From assembly GCA_028023455.1 (NCBI GenBank), contig JAQFVV010012394.1, positions 25,247,053 through 25,311,052 on the forward strand: a stretch of DNA of 64,000 nt. Direction: 5' to 3'. Each line of letters opens with the position of its first letter. The stretch's first letter is position 1. Positions 55,531 to 64,000 of the stretch are shown here, in pieces. This stretch comes from Epiperipatus broadwayi (lineage: Eukaryota > Onychophora > Udeonychophora > Euonychophora > Peripatidae). The notes beneath the pieces are model-generated. The model made no database searches and was not told where the DNA came from. It was given only the letters and a program-made list of their open reading frames with translations. The translations under genes and the position numbers were made by a program.

Positions 55531-56149
55531 ATTTAAAATACCACAAACCTTCAGGAAAACCCTAAATATTCAGTAATTATTTATTAGTTAATAAATGATA
55601 AAATGAAAGTTATCACTTTGTAGTGGGAGGAAAAAATCATGATCAAAAGTAGGGTCATATCTTAAAAAAGAATGAATCATTTATTATGAAAATAATAAAA
55701 AGAGAAATGCATATTTTTGAGCAGTTGTTTGCAGTCCTGAAGTGGCCAATGTTATAATCATGGTAAAAAAAACTTTTTAGGTAAGACTTTGAATTTATGA
55801 ATAAAAAATATCAATCGGTAAAACATTTTTGGTAGATCAATGTTGTATTCCACCAGAAAGCTTAAAAGTCTGTAAGAAAAATTTTGACATTTTGTTGCCC
55901 ATTTTATTTTTAAAAAAATATAAATATGGGTACAGTAAGTTTTTTTTATATATTATTATTTGAGAGAATGTGAAAGAGTGAACATATAAACACAGTGACT
56001 AATATATCTGTAAATAATCTCTCTCAGTTTATTAACAATATTTAAAAAAATATTGTTTATATTATGATCTTAATTTATATATACATCTCTCATACCACTC
56101 AACAAAGTATGGAGAGATATATGTTAGTAGTAACAAGAAGAAATTGAAA
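55531..56149. other. Intergenic DNA, no gene seen
   Basis: AT-rich with A runs; nothing recognised. Confidence 0.5.
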
Positions 56150-56450
56150 TGAAATACATGGTTGAGAGAACAAACAGGTATTACATCATTAAAAGAATTG
56201 AGATTGAAGTGGAGTCATATGGACATATTGCTAGATGGGATGATAATAGATGGACTGTTGAAATCTTAAACTGGATTTTAAGAGGTTGTAAAATACCTAA
56301 AAAGAGATCACATGTGAGATGAATGAATGAACTAAGGAAGTGTGCTGGAGTTATGTGAAGAAAAGAGGCTAGAGATGACTTTGCAGAAAGAGAAAGAGAA
56401 TTAGTTTCGGGTTTTAATACTGAATGTAGGAGAGGAAGATTTGCCATAAT
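56150..56450 (+). pseudogene. C-terminal fragment of an RTE-like LINE
   Basis: Plus-strand translation gives REQTGITSLKRIEIE, then YGHIARWDDNRWTVEILNWI, RGCKIPKKRSHVR, a stop, MNELRKCAGVM, a stop, [16 protein letters not shown]. This is the tail of endonuclease/reverse transcriptase LINEs (GHIARMxDNRW, KRPxxRPxxRWxDEL, WxRxARDR). Stops and the lack of upstream domains show a dead, truncated copy. Confidence 0.75.
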
Positions 56451-56732
56451 TTTTATAGCAGAATATTCAAAAATTCTTATAATAAAAATAATTACTTCAC
56501 TAATTTTGTTTGGATCGAACATAAATTTAACATTTTTTATAATAATTAAAACAATATTAATTTCATTCATATTTATCTGAATTCACAGTTCTATTGGAGT
56601 TGATGAATTGATCTTGGAATGACTTTCATACTTCAATAAATCAATAATGGTTGAAAATGATGAAGATAATGATGACTATAGATATAAAAAAAAAACTTCT
56701 GTTACAAATGTTTAATGGTATATATATATATA

Positions 56733-57360
56733 ATTAAAAACCAGTCAATAGACAATCTCAATACCAATAACAATGAACAATTTCAAACTGTTGTCAAGGC
56801 AACCAACCTCCTTTTAACAATAAAATTGAAATCCCATCTTTGTTAATGGTCTAATATACTTTATATAGACACTAAAGATTGCAACTTGACCACAGAGATT
56901 GAAATTATTGATACAAAGAAGTTTAAATATACCTCTTTAAATAGGTAAACATAACCAATTCTGAATGTAGACTAATAAATAGTCAATTATAACATTACAA
57001 ACTACAATTATGAATTTCAAAAATGCATCCAAAGTATTACTTAAATAGTAAGTGTAATAATGCTCAAGGCTAAATGCCTTTATACTTAATCATTAAAACC
57101 ATTCAACCCTTAGACAATCCCAATATCAATCAACAATTTATAAATGTTGTCAAAGCAACCTCCTTTTAACAATTAAGGTGGAATCCTACCCTTTAATGGT
57201 CTAATATACTTATATAGACACTAAACAATGCAATTTGGCCACAGAGATTGAAATTATTGATACAAAGAAGTTTAAATAAACCTCTTTAAACAGATAAATA
57301 AAATCTAGTCTGAATGCAGACTAATAAATAGTCAATTACAATTTTACAAACTACATTGTA
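56733..57360. repeat. Two diverged direct copies of a unit of about 260-280 bp
   Basis: Copy 1 (about 56740-57010) and copy 2 (about 57100-57360) share ACAATCYCAATAYCAAT, TGTTGTCAARGCAACC, TAATGGTCTAATATACTT, CCACAGAGATTGAAATTATT and ACTAATAAATAGTCAATTA in order. The spacer of about 90 bp is unrelated. Not coding. Confidence 0.75.
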
Positions 57361-57529
57361 TTGTAATCAAACCTTATAAATAAAATATGACATATTATTT
57401 ACTACATATGATGTCCACAAAGGGAAACTTGGAACAAATTATAGTGCATATTGTAGCTCATTTTATACACTTATTTCATAAACAATACTTAATCCTCTTT
57501 GTTTTCATTTAAGTATTTAGTATTTAAAA

Positions 57530-57685
57530 CAGGCAAAACCCTCTATACGTATTGACATTCAGTGCAAGCCAGAACAATCAAGTATGCCAGAAGGCTTGCA
57601 CTGAGTGGCAATATGTATAGAGAGTTTTAACAGGTATAAGCAAGCCTAAGAAATGGTGATCATGTGATGTTTATTTATCATTTTA
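57530..57685. repeat. Short RepA foldback
   Basis: It has AAAACAGGCAAAACCCTCTA, CAGTGCAAGCCAGAACAATC, then the inverted arm GCTTGCACTGAGTGGCAATA and the leader GAAATGGTGATCATGTGATG. No hammerhead region is left. A TSD could not be confirmed. Confidence 0.75.
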
Positions 57686-58311
57686 TATATTTATCATGTT
57701 TTTTTTAAAATTAAATATTTGTATGTTTAATTTATTATAAATAATAATAATTTTATTTGTTTCTGTTTCTATTCTTTTTTTATTTTCATATCTAAGTGTT
57801 TATTTTTAATTTTTTTATTAATGTTTTTTTTTTATAATATTTTTTTAAAAATTAATTTTCTATTGTTTTTATTTGGTAATTTTTTTTTCAGTTCCATTAT
57901 TTTCAACTTCTTCTTTCTAAAATTTGTATTCAAGCAATAACTAATTGTATTACATGTAATTAGATCCTGGAGATTTGTTTTTTTTTTCTATTAGAAGTTA
58001 CTATTAATTTTCCCTTTCTAATGTGTTTTATGGGGTTGAATTATTGTTTATACAGGTTATGTCCTGACCCTCTTGTTCTGTCCCCATATATTTTTTCCTA
58101 CAGTGCACCTCTATTGCTGGAACTGTAAAGCTCTGCTACTGTCCCCATAATTTTTCCTTAATTTTTGTCATGGTAGTAAAGTCTAATTGGATTCACCTTT
58201 GAAGAAACTTTGATACCCAAAATCCTCTCATATTAAAATGACACACACCACACCAACATAACACAAATGATATGATTCTTAAAATGCTCATAGTCAGAAT
58301 AACTCTCTCTA
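57686..58311. other. T-rich intergenic DNA, no gene seen
   Basis: Long T-rich tracts (57700-57990), then a mixed segment with the repeated phrase GTCCCCATA-TTTTT (58080 and 58141). Nothing recognised. Confidence 0.45.
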
Positions 58312-58935
58312 TAATAACTCTCTCTATATTAAAAGTAATTAGGACTTAAACTCAGACTTTCAAGCTCCCTACAGCTATGCACTCCATCTTATACAACTGA
58401 TACCCAAGACCACATCTCATCTATGTGAAAATATAAATAATCTCAATATATGTATTAAGCAGCCCTCATCAGTTGATCCAGATCACCATCTCCCACACAC
58501 ATATACAATCAGTGTTCAGTTTATATTAAGATAGCAAATTCTCAAACTTTAATGGACAAGCTTCAATCTTCTCCACCTCTTCAGCCAACCATATCACTGA
58601 AAATTTGAGTGATGGAAACCTCAGTATGGCAATAATATTGGCATCAACAAGTATTTTATGGATGGCTGAAGAAGTGGAGGGTGGAGAAGATTAAAGCTTG
58701 TCCAATAATGTTTGAAGATTTTCTATCTTAATATAAAGTGAGCACTGACTGTATATATGTGTGGGAGATGATCTGGATCAACTGATGATTGCTGGTTCAG
58801 CAAGAAATACATATATTGGAGATCATTTATCTTTTTCACATGTATGTGGTTATGTGTAACATTTGTATAAGATAGAGTCATAGCTTTAGAGAGCTTGAAA
58901 ATCTGAGTTTACGTCCTTAATAATATATATATTGT
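58312..58935. mobile_element. RepB foldback element with hammerhead in the right arm
   Basis: The left arm starts ATTAAAAGTAATTAGGACTT and returns at the right end as ACGTCCTTAATAATATAT. The arms are over 250 bp each, and a short loop lies between about 58595 and 58655 with TCTTCTCCACCTCTTCAGCC paired on either side. The arms also contain a tRNA-like stretch (box B-like GAGTTTAAGTCC on the minus strand of the left arm). The right arm holds a complete hammerhead; the left-arm counterpart has lost part of stem II and GAAA. Confidence 0.75.
58768..58826 (+). ncRNA. Type I hammerhead ribozyme motif in RepB
   Basis: CTGATGA (58782-58788), a perfect 6-bp stem II TTGCTG-GTT-CAGCAA (58789-58803), GAAA (58804-58807), stem III ATA-CA-TAT (58807-58814), and A at position 17 (58815), giving an AUA cleavage triplet. 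The inner stem I pairs TCAA (58778-58781) with TTGG (58816-58819). The outer stem I pairs ATGATC (58768-58773) with GATCAT (58821-58826), with a small internal loop. All core bases are present. Confidence 0.7.
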
Positions 58936-58959
58936 AACGGTATACAATATACCGTTACA
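58933..58959. repeat. Perfect short palindrome
   Basis: TGTAACGGTATA, loop CAA, TATACCGTTACA: 12 bp of perfect pairing directly after the RepB element. It might be an element end or a small cruciform. Function unknown. Confidence 0.8.
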
Positions 58960-61900
58960 TTAATTTGAAATTAAAATAAAAACTCCAATTCATAAATAAA
59001 AATAAATTTATTAAAAACTAAAAGCTAAAATTAGAAAGGGTTGTTTAACGTATATATATTCACACAGATGGAAAATTTTAAAAGTATTTTTTCTTTTTAA
59101 AAAAAATAAAGTATTTGAACATACTTTTTTATAAATAAATAAAAAAGTAAAGATTTAAAGATTAATAATTTTTTTAAAGTAGCATAAATAAAAATAAAAA
59201 CAGGTATTAATTAATTTCTGTAATCTCAAAATGGAAATGAGTGTTCTTTTAATTAAATGAAAAGCAAACTAGTCCTTGGGGCTTGTATATAATTAAAAGT
59301 CAGATGAGAGAAGAAAAAAAATTAGCTTGACCAATGGAAACATCAAGCCACAGCACGGATCAGAAAAGAGACTCTAGGATTAATGATGTCTTCTTGCTCG
59401 ATGGATCCAAAAATTTGCTGATAAGAGGCTAATAAAAATATACAAGGCAAAATAATTGTTACAAACGTGACTTTTAATCTACAAACTGTATTAATCTACA
59501 AGCGGACTATTAATCTATCTATAAACTGTAGCTGTATTGTAGGCTCCACGATGTAGAAGTCTGAAGTAGATTTAATTTCTCGACAACTAGCTGAGACCTC
59601 CAGAGGATGGTTTTTGACCAACTGAATGGCAAATAGCAGCTCCATTTTAAAGGACAAACAGTCTACAAAAGTGATAACAAAAATGGACAAAACAGACTCC
59701 AGGCAATCTATCATGGAAAGTATAAACTTTTGTCATTATAGACTGTTTTAATATATCTTCTATAAGCAAAATAAGAAACTTAACTTTAAAGGAACTTATC
59801 TGACTTAAAGAAAATTTCTAAATTAATTTTATGTATAAATTAGCTAAATTAATAATCATTTCCATTTCTCTTTTTTTAATAATTTCATATTAATTAAATC
59901 ATTTGAATGTATTTAAATTTAGGTTGGGTGTGGATGGCTATATAGATTCATTAAGATTTATATTAGTTTAAGGGAGAGTTAATCTTGTTTCGCAGTTAAA
60001 TTGGATTAATGGATTGGATATATTGGTGTAATTAGTAAATGTAGTATGAAGATCATCTTTACGCCACACTTGGGAAAAGTAATCCCACTTTTATCGACCA
60101 TCAGAAGCAGATGTATTCCCTGCTCCTTGGATCACCCCTTTAGCCTATGGAATGGGATGGTAAGTCAGCAAAAAAAAAACGCAATCCCTTCCTATAGAGT
60201 TTTCTATTTATTTATTTTATTGTTCTTCTCACCCGACAGATATAACATTCCTGTACTGGATGAGAGACAATTTCTTCTATATAACCATGCTGTTCAGATG
60301 TGTATTCCTGACAGTATGGTACTGTGCTGTTGTATTCATGCTGCATTGAATACAATGATATATCAGATGGATTGGCATTAGTTTGACTGTGAACTCTTGG
60401 CCTAAGATTAAATAAGGGCTATAGAATATTTTCTTTTTCGAACAAATCTGTGTAGCGTATCTATACTCAACATTATAAAACAAACTCTTATTAAAATCCA
60501 TCTGTACAAATTTCTAAAATTTAAAAATAAAATAATAAATTTAAGATCATCTTTATTCCTCAATTTTTAAATATTTATATATGCATTAATAAATCTTTTG
60601 TGTGTGTTATTACTGGCAGTAGCTTATTTATTTTTTTTCTTGAAATCTTTTTTATTAAAATGTTTCTTTTAAGCAAGTTTTATTACAAATCTCTGCATCT
60701 CCTTGAGCTAGTGGCATGAGCTGATGGTTGTAATAAAATATATTTGTAAAATTTGGATCTTAACAGATGAATCTGCCTACTATATAAATTTTCCAGGTTC
60801 CAATAGCCTAGTGGCACCCTTGTACGGCAGATATGGAAGACTCCACTTTTCCCCGACCATTATAATATATATTAATAATTGACTAAATTTAAATTAGTCA
60901 AATTTGGAGGGCTAAACATACAGGATTTACTTTTTAATAATCCAACAACAGATTGGTAGTGAGCACAAGAGCATTATAAGACTAAAATCTTTAGATCATT
61001 TTACTGTTTATAATTCCCATATTGATTTTAGAGTGACTGACATTTTCTGCCTCATCAACAGTTTTTAATAGTTTGTCACTTTAATCTTTATATCAATTCT
61101 TTTATTTATGGCCTCCTTATCCATATTACTACATCCATGCTCAATATCTTTATCTCAACATGAATTATTGTTTTTTTAATATGTTACATATTCATTTTGT
61201 ATTCATAATTATATTGCATTTGTATTCATCATTATAAATAAATAATATTTCTGTATATAATATAAAAATAATACAAAATAATAATTCGTCAATTGTTATT
61301 TTGTATTATTCATCATTATATTGCATTTATTTCTTGAATATCATCAGATCATAAATTAAAATACCTTAGTGATTGTTTTCAATATTTCTTAGTTTCATTT
61401 CAAGTGTGTTCACTTTCTACAAGAGAACATGCCAATATCAACTCTTACATTTTTTTTCTTTATCTTTTCTTTACTATTTTCAGTTATTTTACTTTTGAAG
61501 ACCCATGGTTTGTTCCTGAAAGAGCTTGGATTTGGTATAAATTATTTTTGCTCAGTTCTGTTACATTATCTTTCAGTATATCTGTTTCTTTATTATATTA
61601 TAATTGTTTCAGACTTGTTGATAGATTTCATTCATCTTTTGCATCTGTGGTTCATTTCTATCTTGTTCATTTTCTTCTGGTTTAAAAGCTTTTCTCTATT
61701 TGTGCATTTTTTTCTCTCTAGCTTTAAAACTTTTTTTACATTTGCTTAAACTAACTTTCCTGTTTTGTTCTACTCATCAATTTTGAATTGATTCATATTC
61801 ACTACAATATAGAATTCTATTTATTTCTTTGCTTCCTTGAATTCTTGCATTAAATCAGCCTTTACGATCTTTATTGTAATATAACAAACCATGCTATTAT

Positions 61901-62002
61901 GCCAGTCCTTGAATGAAATTCCCCATCTATCATAAAAATTCCATGATAATTTTAATACTCCAAATTAAACTTTAGTCTTCATCTTTGTGCAAAGATTATA
62001 GG
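58960..62002. other. Intergenic DNA, no gene supported
   Basis: AT-rich, with a less AT-rich part at about 59330-59720 and 60045-60470 whose frames (for example 60046-60381 plus, 59714-59496 minus) show no recognisable motif. 61390-61760 is T-rich and gives only hydrophobic shadow frames. Confidence 0.45.
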
Positions 62003-62122
62003 AAGATATATAATTTATAAACAAGGCAAAACTCTCCATACAGTAGTGCCACCCTGTGCCAACCAGAGTAATCAATGAATACCAGAAGGCTTGTGCATAA
62101 AATCCCTATCTAATGCCTACTC

Positions 62123-62181
62123 ATCCAATATTCCCAGACTAGTTTCTGGCTTGTGGCCTTCATCAGTGAGGAGCATTGGAT
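62123..62181 (-). ncRNA. Type I hammerhead ribozyme motif in RepA, left arm
   Basis: On the minus strand: CTGATGA (62166-62160), stem II GGC-CACAA-GCC inside an A-A closing mismatch, GAAAC (62146-62142), TA, GTC (62139-62137). The inner stem I has 4 bp (one G-U); the outer stem I pairs ATCCAA (62181-62176) with TTGGAT (62128-62123) over 6 bp. Stem III is the 3-bp ACU/AGU form without a loop, as in minimal hammerheads of retroelements, which usually act as dimers. Confidence 0.7.
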
Positions 62182-62338
62182 CTGAAAGCACCTAGACACC
62201 TAATAAGCTATTGAGCTTAGATTGAAAATATTTTTGTTTTTTCAATTTCATTCTCATAGTTATATAGTTCAGTAAAGATAAAAGGTGGTTTCCAGAGAGT
62301 TGCATTAGGATCCTAAGATCTAGGTGCAGTGCTATCAG

Positions 62339-62390
62339 ATCCAAAGCTCCTCACTGATGATGGCCAGAAACTAGTCTGAGGATATTGGGT
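62339..62390 (+). ncRNA. Type I hammerhead ribozyme motif in RepA, right arm
   Basis: CTGATGA (62354-62360), GAAAC (62367-62371), TA, GTC (62374-62376). The inner stem I TCCTCA/TGAGGA is a perfect 6 bp; the outer stem I ATCCAA/TTGGGT pairs with one G-U. Stem II is reduced to the self-complementary TGGCCA with no loop, so it may not fold in cis. Confidence 0.6.
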
Positions 62391-62547
62391 GAGTGGGCTT
62401 TGATAGGGATTTTATACAAAAGCCTTCTGGTATGTATTGATTACTCTGGTTGGCACAGGGTGCACTACTGTATGGAGAGTTTTGCCTTGTTTATAAACAA
62501 TTATATGCTAGTATAAGAGATGGTGATCATGTGAAAGATATATAATT

Positions 62548-64000
62548 GTTAGGCATTAATTCTACTTCTTTTATTAGTTTAGTTAAGTAGATAGACCAAT
62601 GTAATGTGTAATTTTTTACAAAGCCATGTGTATTTCTTAAACCATTTGTGTATTTATTATATTAGTAGAAACTAGCTCTGTCAAGATAAATAGTATATAA
62701 TAGCCATAAAAGCACATTAAACCCTTGTCATCACTATATCTATAATTATCAATCCACAGTAGGCTGAAGTCTTTCCTAAGTTTAATAAAGGTTCTCTGAT
62801 CCATAGCCTCTCTTCTTCACATTTCAACAGTAAACTTTCTTAATTTCATCTATCCATTCCATATATGGTCTCTTTGTAGGTATTGTCCAGTCTTTGGAAA
62901 TCTCTATTATAAAATATACTTAGCATAGCTTTATGAAATCTATGATATATTTCATTCCCTCAACCACACATTTAATTTTCAGACTCATCTCTCCCAACAA
63001 TGTATTATTGATTATTATCCCACCATTTACTCCGAGAATCATAAATAAGTGTAATTATCAATTACTGAAATGTGCCTAGTGGCTATTGTATATTTATTGG
63101 AGTGGTTTGATATAAATCAGAGAATTGGATATATTTATATCCTTTCAGATTCTTTCTTAGCATAGTCAAGCCTGAGCTAAAGTTGGTAACATTTGTCACT
63201 ACATATGGTCTAGCAATGTATGAAATTTTATATGCACATGCAGCATCAATGCTCCCTAAAAACATGCCTTATGATAAAGTAATAAAAGCATTGACTATAT
63301 ATTTGTCCTCTAAGCCACTAATCATTCTATAAATATACAAATTCAATATGAGATACTTATATGATCTTGAAAAATGCAATACAACATTATGGACAAATTG
63401 CAAAAAGCTGGCCAACATATGTGAATTTAGATTTTTTTTGGATGGAGTTTTAAATATTAAATTTATATGTGAGAAGAAAAGTTACAACCATACTTATTAA
63501 GCTTTTCATGAATGCCGATACATTATTCGTTTCTGCAATTAACTAAAAAGTCTAATGGTAATAACAGGTTTCACTATCAGCAAGTAGCAATCCACAAATT
63601 TGAGAAAAAATCAACAAAAGAATCCTAACAAAAAAGATTTTTAACCAGAGAAACTTTTTACAGAAAGTACTAACATTGTGAAAGCATTCATGAACTTGAA
63701 GATCAGTAGTAGAAGAGAGAAAATATTGGTTTCAAAGGAGTCATTGACAGAAAGTGCTATCATTATGAGAATATTTAAAAAGATGTGAAGCATGCAAATT
63801 ATGGAAAGAATTATGTGCATCATGCAATAAAATTAAATCAATTGCATGATAGATATGAAACTAGACACAAGATCTGTAGTTTCCATAGTTTCAAAAAAAT
63901 ATGGGAGGTCACATATGAAAAGGAAGTGGCATACGAAAGATTACCAAAAAATATTACTGATTTTCAGAGTAATAAAGTGACTTTTCTAGATGAGGCAATA
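62548..64000. other. Intergenic DNA, no gene supported
   Basis: AT-rich. The segment 62755-62900 is related to 48770-48920. The last 600 bp contain broken frames (for example near 63900 a stretch reading YEKEVAYERLPKNITDFQSN) that could be the edge of a mobile element continuing beyond the window; no motif is recognised. Confidence 0.4.

Larger units (their letters stand above)
62003..62547. mobile_element. RepA foldback insertion with 13-bp TSD and two intact hammerhead cores
   Basis: An element at 62016-62534 lies between exact copies of AAGATATATAATT (62003-62015 and 62535-62547). It has inverted arms of about 190 bp (outer ends ACAAGGCAAAACTCTCCATA and complement) and a leader ACAATTATATGCTAGTATAA...GTGATCATGTGA at the right end only. 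The left arm carries a hammerhead on the minus strand and the right arm one on the plus strand. The best-preserved copy in the window. Confidence 0.85.

Noticed and set aside
60046-60381. 111-residue open frame with Cys clusters
   Set aside because: No recognisable domain and no splice sites or partner exons; the region looks like degraded repeat DNA.
58933-60850. Possible LTR retrotransposon starting at TGTAACGG
   Set aside because: No second long terminal repeat, primer binding site or gag/pol motif could be found.
61404-61749. Overlapping hydrophobic open frames on the plus strand
   Set aside because: T-rich sequence gives Phe/Leu-rich frames by composition alone; two frames overlap and neither has a motif or splice context.
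1-64000. Assignment to a cephalopod or another specific group
   Set aside because: Large introns and the repeat mix would fit, but I found no lineage-specific repeat that decides it, and the INTS3 fragment alone does not fix the phylum.
1-64000. Prokaryotic features such as operons, ribosome binding sites or CRISPR arrays
   Set aside because: The spliced gene, SINEs, LINEs and base composition show animal nuclear DNA; no regular short-repeat array with unique spacers is present.

Overview
The window is nuclear DNA of an animal, strongly AT-rich and dense in repeats. The only host gene I can support is the 5' half of an Integrator complex subunit 3 (INTS3) orthologue on the minus strand. Five short exons with good GT/AG sites splice in frame into 147 codons that follow the known N-terminus of animal INTS3. 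Intron 1 is about 21 kb and is full of transposon debris. No stop codon is reached, so the gene continues past the left edge. The species cannot be fixed from the sequence; the repeat mix (Merlin, hAT, Penelope-like, L1/Tx1-like and RTE-like LINEs, tRNA-derived SINEs) suits an invertebrate.

Layout: 1-6983 holds a decayed hAT element and a nearly complete Merlin element with 8-bp target site duplications (TSDs). 6984-40621 is INTS3 with its intronic repeats, including a Penelope-like (PLE) palindrome with GIY-YIG endonuclease remnants (23214-25309) and its short relative (19876-20292). The promoter and 5' UTR lie just above 40621 and include a YY1-like motif and a short upstream ORF. From 40740 to 64000 I see no host gene, only LINE, SINE and foldback elements, a 107-bp G tract and low-complexity DNA.

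The most notable signal is a foldback repeat family, called RepA here, with about ten copies. Its inverted arms carry a type I hammerhead ribozyme motif (CUGAUGA, GAAAC, UA, GUC) with a short stem II, a minimal stem III and a two-part stem I. The stem I pairing survives substitutions between copies. At least five RepA insertions have 12-13-bp TSDs, the same size as those of the two PLE insertions. A second unrelated foldback family, RepB, carries a different hammerhead with a clean 6-bp stem II, and in one copy the units stand in tandem about 141 bp apart. This looks like a retrozyme-like or PLE-associated system of ribozyme-bearing non-autonomous elements in an unusual palindromic form. Everything here was read by eye; no folding, alignment or database search was run.
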